Below are positions 1 to 9,131 of a stretch of DNA of 64,000 bases, piece by piece; within the stretch, counting starts at the first letter, position 1; every line of letters begins with the position of its first letter. The notes under the pieces are model-generated. The model was not told where the DNA came from, ran no database searches, and worked only from the letters and a program-made list of their open reading frames with translations. Made by a program: the position numbers and the translations under genes. The stretch comes from an uncultured Phycisphaeraceae bacterium (lineage in GTDB: Bacteria; Planctomycetota; Phycisphaerae; Phycisphaerales; UBA1924), in NCBI GenBank assembly GCA_937899905.1, contig CALCCF010000089.1:52821-116820 (forward strand), given 5' to 3'.

Positions 1-791
1 TGGAAGGCCAGACGCGTACCGCCGGCATCGAGCACGTGATCCATGCCATCGACCTGACGACCAAAGACCTGATCCAGCGCACGTACTCGGCACGCGGCGA
101 TCTCCACATCGAGTCGCACGAGCGGTACTTTCCACCGGGGTTCTTCGACACCCCGCCGCCCGAAGAGCCCATCGACAACGACGACATGTTTGCGATCTTT
201 GGATCGATGTACTTCCCCTCGCCAGAAGAGCCCTACGACAGCCGGAAAGACGTCACCGTTTGGTTCGAGACGCTGCAAGCGATGATCCTCGAGGCCGCTA
301 GGGCCAAGGGCATCGACGTCCTTCCCGCCTACGACGAAACCGCGGCGTTCGCGCAGACGGCCACACCACACGCGCCGCTGGCCGCAGGCCTGGCGCCACC
401 ACCGCGGCTCATCTTCTTCCAACGCGGCCTGGACCTCGAACTCACGGGCACCCGTGTCGTCCTCTCCATCGAACGCTTCCGCCTACGCAACGGAGGCACG
501 CTTCCGGCAAGCTTGGATGACCTTGGATCACTGCTGCCCGTCGACACGCGTACCGATCCACTCACGGGCACGCCTTGGGTCTACGAGCCCACACCGATCG
601 AGGCCGATCGCAACGGCGACCCGCTGTTGGAGGGCGCCCTCGCGTGGCCCTACACGGTGCGCAGCGCAGCCTTGCCCGGAGCGGAGCCAAATGCGCGATG
701 GCAGAGTAACCCAAAGGGCGGGATGCTCATCACCGCGCCGATCCAAGGGCCAAAGTACGACGAGATCGAGCAAGACTCGGGCAACGGCTGA
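1..791 (+). CDS. Hypothetical planctomycete protein, 5'-truncated
   Basis: The frame is open to the left edge of the window, so the true start lies upstream; a GTG at 36 is only an internal candidate. I do not recognise a family with assigned function. The last ~110 residues contain a module (GTRVVLSIERFRLRNGG, then LPASLDDLG, then TDPLTGTPWVYEP) that recurs in the next gene, so the two are tandem paralogues. The pattern resembles segments common in planctomycete hypothetical proteins. The TGA overlaps the ribosome binding site of the next gene, which suggests one operon. Confidence 0.75.
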   Translation, partial: EGQTRTAGIEHVIHAIDLTTKDLIQRTYSARGDLHIESHERYFPPGFFDTPPPEEPIDNDDMFAIFGSMYFPSPEEPYDSRKDVTVWFETLQAMILEAARAKGIDVLPAYDETAAFAQTATPHAPLAAGLAPPPRLIFFQRGLDLELTGTRVVLSIERFRLRNGGTLPASLDDLGSLLPVDTRTDPLTGTPWVYEPTPIEADRNGDPLLEGALAWPYTVRSAALPGAEPNARWQSNPKGGMLITAPIQGPKYDEIEQDSGNG

Positions 792-803
792 AGGAGGAGG
801 AGT

Positions 804-2354
804 TTGGCTGCACAATCAAATCTGGCAACACGCGCTCGCCGCGGCAGCATCCTGCGCAAGCTGGTCATCACCATCGGCGTGGTGCTCGGCCTCGCGCTCA
901 TCTTCATCGCCATCGAGGTGACGATCGCGCTCACCGCCAAGCCGGTGCCCGCCATCGACTACGGCGAACGAATCCGCGAGGCCACGCTTGAACGCCAGCG
1001 CACGCTGCACGGCGAAGGCCCCGACCAGTGGCCGCAGTTCAACTCGATGCTTGGCCTCGTCCAGACCGGCTCGAACTATCTCGAGCAGCAGACCCAGGCG
1101 CTCACGCCCGATCCCGACAACACGTATTCCTACGTCGGCTTCTCCGTCATCCTGCGACCCGAAGAAGATCCCTACCGGCCGCAAGATGCCTCGACGGCGG
1201 CGAACTACCTGGACGCCCGCGAACGCGCGATCCGAGCGCTCGAGCACTGGCGCAGCATCGGCATCTTCGAGGCCTCCGCCGAACTGCCCGAGATGCTCCG
1301 CGTGGCGTTTCCTCCCGTGCCCGGCCCGATGGGCAGGTCCGTGATTCCGCAGCTCGGACAGGCCCGGCAACTAGTGCGAGCGCTCGCCGCCCGGATGCGG
1401 CTGGCCGCCGTGAACGGAGACCAGGTCGAGCGACTCATGGCGTTCGAAGAGGGTCTCGCGTTGGCTCGCGCAACGTCGAGTTCGGGCCCAATCCTCGGCT
1501 GGCTGACCGGCGCTGCCATCCAAGGCATGATGCTGGGGGAGCTCAAGCACGGGCTCTACCTCCACCCCGTGGACGACGAGGCGTGGCTGGCCGCTGCGGA
1601 CGCCATCATCGAGCGCGAGCTCGTGCGGCACATGATCACGCCCGAGCAGATCAGAGACAACAAGCACCTCGAACACCTCGACGAAGTCCAACGCTCGTTC
1701 ACCGAGGGCGGACGCTTCGTGCCCCGTGAGTACGCCAAGCTCCAGTACGGCTTCAACCTGAACAACGCACCGGACCACCTCATGCCTTTCGGGGACACCG
1801 CGTGGTCGAACCTCCACGGCCGAGCCTACCTCGGTCGCGGCACGGTGACCCAGTGGTTCGAGCGCGCCAACGAGCTCGGGATCGAGGCGTACCGAGCTCG
1901 CGGGACGGCCATGGCTCTTGCCGACGAGCGACTCGCGAACCATGTTGCGACTGCCGACCGGCGCAATCCAGTGGGCCAGTCGATGACCGATCCGAGCCAA
2001 TTCATCTGGATCGCTCGTCAGTCCGACATCCAAGTCGCCGGCACTCGCGTACTGCTCGCCATCGAGCGATATCGATTGCGAAACCAGGGACGTTTGCCAA
2101 GATCGCTCGATGACCTTGGCGACCTCTTGCCCGAGAGCCGGCGCACGGATCCCATCATGCGGCACACTTGGGCGTACGCCCCAACACCCGGCACCTCAGG
2201 CTGGAACGGGGAGCCGTTGGATGCAGACGACGAACCCTGGCCCTACACGCTGCAAAGCCACCCAATGCCTGACCTCTCAACGCCGTTCGGCGATTTTGGA
2301 GGCCGTGTGCTCATTACTACGCCGATGTATCTGCCCGACTACGCCGTACGATGA
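804..2354 (+). CDS. Hypothetical membrane-anchored protein, paralogue of upstream gene
   Basis: The 516-residue protein starts at TTG, chosen because a near-perfect Shine-Dalgarno AAGGAGG lies at 791-797. A single N-terminal membrane segment (about residues 20-42) follows a short basic stretch, so most of the chain is probably outside the cytoplasm. The C-terminal module (GTRVLLAIERYRLRN, LPRSLDDLGDLLP, RRTDP) matches the module in the preceding gene. No catalytic motif is recognisable. Function is unknown. Confidence 0.8.
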   Translation: MAAQSNLATRARRGSILRKLVITIGVVLGLALIFIAIEVTIALTAKPVPAIDYGERIREATLERQRTLHGEGPDQWPQFNSMLGLVQTGSNYLEQQTQALTPDPDNTYSYVGFSVILRPEEDPYRPQDASTAANYLDARERAIRALEHWRSIGIFEASAELPEMLRVAFPPVPGPMGRSVIPQLGQARQLVRALAARMRLAAVNGDQVERLMAFEEGLALARATSSSGPILGWLTGAAIQGMMLGELKHGLYLHPVDDEAWLAAADAIIERELVRHMITPEQIRDNKHLEHLDEVQRSFTEGGRFVPREYAKLQYGFNLNNAPDHLMPFGDTAWSNLHGRAYLGRGTVTQWFERANELGIEAYRARGTAMALADERLANHVATADRRNPVGQSMTDPSQFIWIARQSDIQVAGTRVLLAIERYRLRNQGRLPRSLDDLGDLLPESRRTDPIMRHTWAYAPTPGTSGWNGEPLDADDEPWPYTLQSHPMPDLSTPFGDFGGRVLITTPMYLPDYAVR

Positions 2355-2358
2355 ACGC

Positions 2359-4194
2359 ATGACCCAGGCGACAATCGCGCGGCGCGGACGGCACCTACTC
2401 GTTCAGGTTCTCGTAACAGCCATCGTGGCGGCTTCCGCGTTTGCCCAGGACGCTCCACCGGCCGGCCAAGACGCGTTCGACGCCTTCGATCGCGCCCGAT
2501 CGATCGCGCGAGGCGAGCAACCACGGAGCGAAGCGGCTCCCGATGTGTGGGCGGTCGCGATCACGCTCCGCGAGGGCGGACAGCGATCGGTGATCGACGC
2601 CGTCGCGTTCGATCGCGCTCGAGCGGGCCTGATCGACGCGGTCGCGCGCGAGCTCCCCGGCCCGATCGGCAACGACACCCGCCTCACTCTCGAGCTGGCC
2701 GGCAGGCCCTCACCCATCGATGGCGCGCGTGGTCTTGCAGAAGTCGCGCTCGCGATCCGCCCCGGCCTCGATGCCGTCGCCGTGCAAGCGGGCGACGCCT
2801 CGGCCATCGTCTTCCCCGACGCCGCCCTCGCCAACGCGATGCTACCCAGCGATATGGTCATCGAGGCCCTGCGCGACGCCTTGACCGACAACCTTCCCGC
2901 CGGCCTCGCCAGCGAACCCGGTGCCTGGGCTCGGTACGCCGACGCCGCGCTGCGCAGCGGCGAGATCACCGCGTTCCGATTGCCCGTGACCTCACTCGCG
3001 CAGGTCGGCGATGCGCCCGCCCCGAGGCTGCTGCACCGCGGTGGCCGCATAATCGAGTTCGGCGAGATCACGCCGCAAGCGATGCTCCAGTGGGCCGGCG
3101 GCATGGCCGACCACCTGCAAGCGAGGCGATACACCGGCTTGGAGCCCTACGGCCTCCGCGGCACGCTCGACCCGCTTCGTGGCGAGTTCCTCTCGCCCGT
3201 CGATGACCCGTTCGCCCAAGCGCTCGCCGCCTACGCGTTGCTGCGATTCGGAAGATCCGGCTGGGCCCCCGCCGCCCAGACTCAACAGGCGCGGACCGCC
3301 GGCTTCGTCATCCTCCGCCAGCTCGCGTTCGTCACGCCCATCCGCATCGGCGCTATGGCCGACCTCGGCGATCGCGCACCCCTCGAGCGCGAGGCCTGGG
3401 CCGAGCCGGCGTCGGCGGCGATGACGCTCATCGCGATGGAGCCGCTCGAAGCGGAGGCATTCAACCTCTACCCAGAGCTCGACTCAATGCGCGACCGCTG
3501 CGCCAAGGTGGTGCGTGATGCCGTGGGCCTCTCCATCACTGGCGACCCCGTCTTCGACGACGAAACCCCGCCAGCATCACACGCCCTGCTCGCGCGTGCG
3601 CTCGTCGCCCTCGGTCGATCTTCGGCAGGCGCAGCCGAAGACCTGCAAACCGGCCAAGCGGCCGCACGCGCGGTCATCGAGCGCAGCGGGCCCGCGCTGC
3701 TCGTCACGCAGATGCCCTGGGCCCTAGCCGCCTTGGGCCCCGATGACCGCGAGGCTAGCCAAGAAACAATGCTTGAGATGCGCCGGCTCATCCTCGAGCA
3801 CCAGCTCACCGGCCCCGAGGTCGAGGGCGACGACCGAGACCTCGCCGGCGGCATCGTTTTCACCAAGGGCGGGCCACCCGTGCCAACCTGGCAGACCGCC
3901 CGCGCGGCCGTAGCACTGGGTGCCATGCTCAACGATCCGAGCCTGACGCCCGACGCAGACGAGCCCGGCCGATTCCTCGAATTGCTCCGCACGCTGCGAT
4001 TCCTGCGGCAATTGACCGCCGACGAAAGCCTCGATCACCTCATGGCCGAGCCCACCATCTCGGCCGGCGGCGTGCGGGCCGCCCTGTGGGATCAGAGGCA
4101 GCCCTCCATCGCCACCAGCCTCGCCCTCTTGGCCGCCTGCGAGGCCCTCGATGCGGCCTTCAAGACCGACGAAGAAACCGGGCCAGACGAATAA
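2359..4194 (+). CDS. Hypothetical secreted protein
   Basis: This protein of 611 residues starts at ATG 2359, four bases after the previous stop. That start gives a clean signal peptide (basic RRGRH, hydrophobic VQVLVTAIVAASAFA, probable cut near AFA-QD). An open frame extends upstream to 2110, but it lies inside the preceding gene and would bury the signal peptide. The mature chain is rich in Ala, Leu and Arg and looks largely helical from about residue 270 onward. I recognise no family. It is probably the last gene of the 1-4194 operon, because a -10-like element and a hairpin follow. Confidence 0.75.
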   Translation: MTQATIARRGRHLLVQVLVTAIVAASAFAQDAPPAGQDAFDAFDRARSIARGEQPRSEAAPDVWAVAITLREGGQRSVIDAVAFDRARAGLIDAVARELPGPIGNDTRLTLELAGRPSPIDGARGLAEVALAIRPGLDAVAVQAGDASAIVFPDAALANAMLPSDMVIEALRDALTDNLPAGLASEPGAWARYADAALRSGEITAFRLPVTSLAQVGDAPAPRLLHRGGRIIEFGEITPQAMLQWAGGMADHLQARRYTGLEPYGLRGTLDPLRGEFLSPVDDPFAQALAAYALLRFGRSGWAPAAQTQQARTAGFVILRQLAFVTPIRIGAMADLGDRAPLEREAWAEPASAAMTLIAMEPLEAEAFNLYPELDSMRDRCAKVVRDAVGLSITGDPVFDDETPPASHALLARALVALGRSSAGAAEDLQTGQAAARAVIERSGPALLVTQMPWALAALGPDDREASQETMLEMRRLILEHQLTGPEVEGDDRDLAGGIVFTKGGPPVPTWQTARAAVALGAMLNDPSLTPDADEPGRFLELLRTLRFLRQLTADESLDHLMAEPTISAGGVRAALWDQRQPSIATSLALLAACEALDAAFKTDEETGPDE

Positions 4195-4201
4195 GGCGAC
4201 C

Positions 4202-4207
4202 TATAAT
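4202..4207 (+). promoter_or_regulatory. Candidate -10 element of gyrA
   Basis: A perfect TATAAT lies 82 bases before the gyrA start in an otherwise GC-rich 95-base gap. No convincing -35 hexamer is visible at the usual distance. The bases on both sides do not form an extended -10. Confidence 0.45.
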
Positions 4208-4214
4208 CCCTCCT

Positions 4215-4250
4215 TGCCAAAACGCCAGAATGATCGGCGTTTAGATGGCA
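4215..4250 (+). promoter_or_regulatory. Leader hairpin upstream of gyrA
   Basis: The inner arms AAACGCC (4220-4226) and GGCGTTT (4236-4242) pair perfectly around a nine-base loop. The outer arms TGCCA (4215-4219) and TGGCA (4246-4250) also pair, separated by a small internal asymmetry. There is no U-tract, so it fits a gyrA leader structure better than an intrinsic terminator of the upstream gene. Confidence 0.4.
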
Positions 4251-4289
4251 TCAAGCTCATCTTGATGATGGGTGCTGGAGGGCCGCCGC

Positions 4290-7055
4290 TTGGCCGACGA
4301 CCGTGATGATGCTGGGGCAACCCAGAACGAAAGCCCGAACGCCGAAGAGTCGCAGGGTCCGGTGATCGAGGGCGGCCACGTGATCGACCTGGAGATCGAT
4401 CGCGAGCTGCGCGAGAGCTACCTCACCTATGCGATGAGCACGATCATGGACCGGGCCCTGCCCGACGTCCGTGATGGCCTCAAGCCCAGCCAGCGACGCA
4501 TCCTCGTCGCGATGAACGATAACAACCTCCGCCCCGGCCGCAAGCACCTCAAGTGTGCGAAGATCGCCGGCGACACCAGCGGCAACTACCACCCCCACGG
4601 CGAGAGCGTGATCTACCCCACGCTTGTCGGCCTTGCCCAGTCTTGGCGCATGCGCGTGCCGCTCATCGACCCCCAGGGCAACTTTGGTTCGATCGAGGGC
4701 GATCCGCCCGCGGCCATGCGATACACCGAAGCGCGCATGCACCACGCCGCCGTCGACATGCTCCAGGACATGGACCTAAGCACCGTCGACATGCAGCCCA
4801 ACTACGACGAGCGTTTGCTCGAGCCCAAGGTGCTGCCCGGGCGCTTCCCCAATCTGCTCGTGAACGGCTCGCTCGGCATCGCCGTCGGCATGGCGACCAG
4901 CATGCCGCCGCATAACCCAAGCGAGATCCTCGACGCCATCACCCGCGTCGTCGACAAGCCCGACATCGACCTTATCGAACTCATGCAGGACGAGCTCGAC
5001 GCCGAGGGCAACGTCACGCGCCTGGGCGTGAAGGGCCCGGACTTCCCAACCGGCGGCGTAATCGTCGGCCGCCGCGGCATCGGCGAGGCCTACGCGACCG
5101 GCCGCGGCAAGGTCTACCTCCGAGGCGTCTGCCACGTCGAGGACCTCAACAAGGACCGCCAGCAGCTCGTCATCGACGAGATCCCCTACAACCTCAGCCA
5201 GCGCAACCTGGTCGAGAAGATCGTCGAGGCCGTCCAAGACGAACGCATCAAGGACATCAGCGACATCCGCAACGCGTCTGGCCGCCAGGCCCAGACCCGC
5301 GTGGTCATCGAGCTCAAGCGTGGTGCCGACCCGGCCGTGGTCGAGAACCAGCTCTACCAGTTCACGCCGCTGCAGCAGACCTTCAGCATCATCAACATCG
5401 CGCTCGTCGGCCGCCGCCCGGTCACGCTGAGCCTCAAGGAGCTCATCGAGCTCTACATCGAGCACCGCGTCGAGGTCATCCGCCGCCGCACCGAGCACCT
5501 GCTCCGCGAGGCCCGCCGCAAGGCCCACCTGCTCGAGGGCCAGATCTACGCCGTCATCGACATCGACGAGATCGTCAGGCTCATCCGCGGCAGCAAGACG
5601 CGCGAAGAAGCCATCGAGAAGCTGATGGAACGGCGGTACCGCATCCCGCCCGAGCATCCCGCCGCGAAAGAGATCCCCCAGCGTCTGCTCGACCACGTCG
5701 CGAAATTCGAGGAGCACGGCGGCGTCATCCTCACGCGCCACCAGGCCGAGCAGATCGGCTCGATGCGCCTCATCCAGCTCGTGGGTCTTGAGATCGAGCG
5801 CCTGGTCGACGAGTACCGCAAGCTCATCGCCGAGATCGAGGACTACGAGGACATCCTCGCCAGCCGCGAGCGCGTGATGGGCATCATCCGCGACGACTGT
5901 GCGAACATGAAGGCCCGCTACGGCGACGACCGCCGCACCGCGATCGAGGACGCCGTCGGCGAGATCGACATGGAGTCGCTCATCCGCGAGCACGACGTCG
6001 TGGTCACCATCAGCCGCGGCGGGTACGCCAAGCGCGTGCCGGCCGAGACGTACCGCGCCCAGGCCCGCGGCGGCAAGGGCATCCGTGCCGGCACCTCTCG
6101 CGACGAGGACTTCATCCAGCACCTGTTCGTCGCCAGCACGCACGACCACCTGCTGTGCTTCACGAACACGGGCCGCGTCTTCAAGATGAAAGTCTACGAG
6201 CTGCCCGAGATGGCCCGGACGGCCAAGGGTCGCGCCATCGTCAACCTGCTCGACCTCAAGGAGGGCGAGAAGGTCTGGGCGTTCCTGACTATCAAGGACT
6301 TCGAGGCCTCCAGCCAATTCCTCACCTTCGCCACGCGCGGCGGCATCGTGAAGCGCACGCCGCTTCGTGCCTACCGCAACGTCAACCGCTCGGGACTTAT
6401 CGCCGTCGGCCTGAAGGAAGGCGACGAGCTCTTCGACGTCGCGCTCACCAACGGCAACGACGACATCCTGCTCGTCACGAGTAACGGCATGGCCATCCGC
6501 TTCCCCGAGGACGACGTCCGCGTCATGGGCCGCTCAGCCGCCGGCGTGAAGGGCATCGACCTCGCCAGCGATGCCCGCATCGTCGGCCTCGTCGCCATCC
6601 CCATGGTGCCCGACGAAGACGGCGACATGATGACCGATCCGCAGGCCATCGAGCGGAACCTCTGCCTGCTGACGGTCACCGAAACGGGCTACGGCAAGCG
6701 CACGCCCGTCGACGAGTACCGCGTGCAGCCCGAGACTGGCAAGCCGCGCAGCCAGAGCCGCGGCGGCAAGGGACGCCGCGACATCGCCACCGGCGATCGC
6801 AACGGCATGGCCATGGCGTCCGTCGGCCTCTTCGACGGCCAGGAGATCATGGTCATCTCGCGCGGCGGCCAGCTCGTCCGCATGGCCGGCGAGACCATCC
6901 GCGAGGTCGGCCGCGGCGCGAAGGGTGTTCGCGTGGTTTCGCTCAACAACGGTGACGAGGTGATCGCCGTCGCACCGGTCGCCGAGGAAGCAGCGGACGG
7001 CGAGAACGGCTCGGCCGATGCGAGCGGCGAGGAAGCCGCGGGCGGCGAGTCGTGA
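4290..7055 (+). CDS. gyrA: DNA gyrase subunit A
   Basis: This is the breakage-reunion subunit of DNA gyrase (type IIA topoisomerase), which works with GyrB to introduce negative supercoils. From TTG 4290 it is 921 residues; this start has GGAGGG at 4276-4282, while GTG 4272 in the same frame is possible but lacks a ribosome site. Seen directly: the [21 protein letters not shown]-terminal region, catalytic Tyr145 in AMRYTEARM, and the quinolone pocket HGESVIYP (Ser106 kept, Pro110 where E. coli has Asp87). The C-terminal domain has beta-pinwheel repeats and a GyrA-box-like QARGGKG, with a second copy QSRGGKG. The end overlaps the following STAS gene by GTGA. Paralogous ParC is less likely because of the box-like motif. 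Confidence 0.95.
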   Translation: MADDRDDAGATQNESPNAEESQGPVIEGGHVIDLEIDRELRESYLTYAMSTIMDRALPDVRDGLKPSQRRILVAMNDNNLRPGRKHLKCAKIAGDTSGNYHPHGESVIYPTLVGLAQSWRMRVPLIDPQGNFGSIEGDPPAAMRYTEARMHHAAVDMLQDMDLSTVDMQPNYDERLLEPKVLPGRFPNLLVNGSLGIAVGMATSMPPHNPSEILDAITRVVDKPDIDLIELMQDELDAEGNVTRLGVKGPDFPTGGVIVGRRGIGEAYATGRGKVYLRGVCHVEDLNKDRQQLVIDEIPYNLSQRNLVEKIVEAVQDERIKDISDIRNASGRQAQTRVVIELKRGADPAVVENQLYQFTPLQQTFSIINIALVGRRPVTLSLKELIELYIEHRVEVIRRRTEHLLREARRKAHLLEGQIYAVIDIDEIVRLIRGSKTREEAIEKLMERRYRIPPEHPAAKEIPQRLLDHVAKFEEHGGVILTRHQAEQIGSMRLIQLVGLEIERLVDEYRKLIAEIEDYEDILASRERVMGIIRDDCANMKARYGDDRRTAIEDAVGEIDMESLIREHDVVVTISRGGYAKRVPAETYRAQARGGKGIRAGTSRDEDFIQHLFVASTHDHLLCFTNTGRVFKMKVYELPEMARTAKGRAIVNLLDLKEGEKVWAFLTIKDFEASSQFLTFATRGGIVKRTPLRAYRNVNRSGLIAVGLKEGDELFDVALTNGNDDILLVTSNGMAIRFPEDDVRVMGRSAAGVKGIDLASDARIVGLVAIPMVPDEDGDMMTDPQAIERNLCLLTVTETGYGKRTPVDEYRVQPETGKPRSQSRGGKGRRDIATGDRNGMAMASVGLFDGQEIMVISRGGQLVRMAGETIREVGRGAKGVRVVSLNNGDEVIAVAPVAEEAADGENGSADASGEEAAGGES

Positions 7056-7402
7056 CCACAAACTGGGACGAGGACATCGTGCTGGCCAACCTGGCCGACG
7101 AGCCCGCGCTCAGCGATGAACTGGCGACCATCCTCGATCGCCTCGACGCGATGGACCAGAGCGAGCACCACCCCCACGTCGTGCTCGACTTTACCGAGGT
7201 CTCCTACGTCAACAGCTCGAACATCGCCCAGCTCCTCCGCCTCCGCCAAGCCACCGAGGAGTCGGGCCGGCAGATGAGGCTCGCCAACGTCGGCGGCGAG
7301 GTGCTCGCCGTGCTGCGTACGACCGGGCTCGACCGCGTGCTCGTGCTCTCGCCCGACACGCTCACCGCCCTCGCCAGCGTGCAGATCGACGACGGCACCT
7401 AG
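7052..7402 (+). CDS. STAS-domain anti-anti-sigma factor-like protein
   Basis: This small protein of 116 residues consists of a STAS domain, the fold of SpoIIAA/RsbV regulators that bind or are phosphorylated by anti-sigma kinases. The key segment is VLDFTEVSYVNSSNIAQLL, with Ser55/Ser56 at the usual phosphoacceptor loop; Asn replaces the common Asp before the serines. GTG at 7052 overlaps the gyrA stop (GTGA), so translation is probably coupled to gyrA. No partner kinase or phosphatase is nearby, so the partner is unknown. Confidence 0.85.
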   Translation: MTTNWDEDIVLANLADEPALSDELATILDRLDAMDQSEHHPHVVLDFTEVSYVNSSNIAQLLRLRQATEESGRQMRLANVGGEVLAVLRTTGLDRVLVLSPDTLTALASVQIDDGT

Positions 7403-7417
7403 CGCTCGGGGGACGCC

Positions 7418-9106
7418 ATGGAATTCCTGGCCGAAGGATTCGGACGGGTCGCGGCCATGCTGGGCCTTGTCAGCGTGCTCGGCGCGATTGCCCTGCTCCT
7501 ACGCCAACCATTGGTGGTAGCGTTCCTCGTTGCGGGAGTCCTCGCGGGCCCCTCCGTGCTCGGCTGGTCCATAGACGCCGAAGAGGTCGAGCTGCTCGGT
7601 GAGCTCGGCATCGCCATCCTGCTCTTTCTCGTGGGTCTCAGGCTCGACGTCTCCGTCATCCGCACGATGGGCCCCATCGCGCTGATCTGCGGCTTTACTC
7701 AGGTCGTCATCACAACCGTTCTCGGCTTCGCGCTTGGGCCGCTGCTGGGCCTCAACACGACAGCATCGATCTACGTCGGCGTCGCGCTCGCGTTCTCGAG
7801 CACAATCATCATCGTGAAGCTGCTCAGCGATCGGCGAGAGCTCAGCTCGCTGCACGGCCAGCTCGCCGTCGGTGTGCTGATCGTGCAAGATATCGTGGTT
7901 ATCGCCGTGCTCATCGTGCTGGCCACGCTCGGCAACGCCGCGGGCGACGAGGGCGGCTCCATCGCGTGGAGCATGGTGCGGACCGCCGGAGTCGCGATCG
8001 TCGCCGCCGCCATCCTCGCCGCCGCCATGCGCTATGCGATCCCATTCGTCACACGACACCTCGCCAAATCGACCGAGCTCCTGCTCCTCGCCGCCATCGC
8101 GTGGGCCGTCGGTCTGGCCGCGGGCGCCAAGGCCCTCGGCCTGAGCAACGAGGTCGGCGCCTTCGTCGCGGGCGTCAGCCTCGCGAGTACGCCGTTCCGC
8201 GAGGCCATCGGCAACCGGCTCGTGCCGCTGCGCGACTTCATGCTCGTGTTCTTCTTCCTCGACCTTGGCGCGGGCCTGAAGCTCGACAGCCTCGGCGAGC
8301 AGATCGTCCCAGCGATCGTGCTATCAGCATTCGTGCTCATCGGCAAGCCATTGACCGTCATGGTCATCGTGGGGCTCGCCGGCTATCGCAAACACACCTC
8401 GTTTAGTACCGGCGTGACGCTCGGGCAGATCTCCGAGTTCTCGCTCATCATGGCCGCGCTGGGCGTAACCATCGGCCACATCGAGGAAGGCACGCTCGCG
8501 CTCATCACGCTCGTCGCGATCATCACCATCGCCGCCTCGACCTACGGCATCGTCAACATCCGCACCTTGTACGAACCGCTTCGCGGCGTACTCGGCATCT
8601 TCGAGCGTCCGAGTTCGATACGCGAGATCGGCTCGGCTACCACAGCACCGATGTCGCCGCAGGTCATCCTGGTTGGGCTCGGCCGATACGGCGGCCGCAT
8701 CGGCCGACAACTCATCGCACGCGGCTTCGAGGTCTTCGCCGTCGACTTCGACCCCAAGGCACTGCGCGACTGGCTGGATCACGGCCGGGCCGGGCAATAC
8801 GGCGACATAACCGACCCCGAGTTCTGCTCAACCCTGCCGCTGCACGATGCCAAGGTCGTCGTGTGTTCGGCCCCAGAGCTACGCACAAACATGGCGCTGC
8901 TCGATGCCCTAAAGACCGCCGGCTACGAGGGCACGTTCGTCGCCACCGCCCACAACCGCCGAGAAGCCCGCACGCTGCGACGCTCGGGCGCGGGCCTGGT
9001 GCTCGAGCCGTTCGCCAACGCCGCCCATGAGGCCGCCGACAAGCTGGAGGCCCTCGCCGGACCACCGCCAGAGGCATCGAGCGACGCGCCCACCGACGCC
9101 ACATAG
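7418..9106 (+). CDS. Kef-type CPA2 cation/proton antiporter with TrkA-N domain
   Basis: The protein of 562 residues is an inner-membrane monovalent cation:proton antiporter. An N-terminal CPA2 transport domain with many membrane helices (about residues 8-390) is followed by a cytoplasmic RCK/TrkA-N Rossmann domain from about residue 412, marked by VILVGLGRYGGRIG and VFAVDFDP. The RCK domain gates such transporters in response to nucleotides. It lies 15 bases after the STAS gene, in the same direction. The substrate (K+ or Na+) cannot be told from sequence. Confidence 0.9.
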   Translation: MEFLAEGFGRVAAMLGLVSVLGAIALLLRQPLVVAFLVAGVLAGPSVLGWSIDAEEVELLGELGIAILLFLVGLRLDVSVIRTMGPIALICGFTQVVITTVLGFALGPLLGLNTTASIYVGVALAFSSTIIIVKLLSDRRELSSLHGQLAVGVLIVQDIVVIAVLIVLATLGNAAGDEGGSIAWSMVRTAGVAIVAAAILAAAMRYAIPFVTRHLAKSTELLLLAAIAWAVGLAAGAKALGLSNEVGAFVAGVSLASTPFREAIGNRLVPLRDFMLVFFFLDLGAGLKLDSLGEQIVPAIVLSAFVLIGKPLTVMVIVGLAGYRKHTSFSTGVTLGQISEFSLIMAALGVTIGHIEEGTLALITLVAIITIAASTYGIVNIRTLYEPLRGVLGIFERPSSIREIGSATTAPMSPQVILVGLGRYGGRIGRQLIARGFEVFAVDFDPKALRDWLDHGRAGQYGDITDPEFCSTLPLHDAKVVVCSAPELRTNMALLDALKTAGYEGTFVATAHNRREARTLRRSGAGLVLEPFANAAHEAADKLEALAGPPPEASSDAPTDAT

Positions 9107-9131
9107 CATTGGTATTCCAGGGAGAAGGAAC

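Noticed and set aside
4776..6317. 513-codon open frame antisense to gyrA
   Set aside because: It mirrors GyrA codons in GC-rich DNA, has no domain and is rich in Asp/Val/Leu as expected of an antisense shadow.
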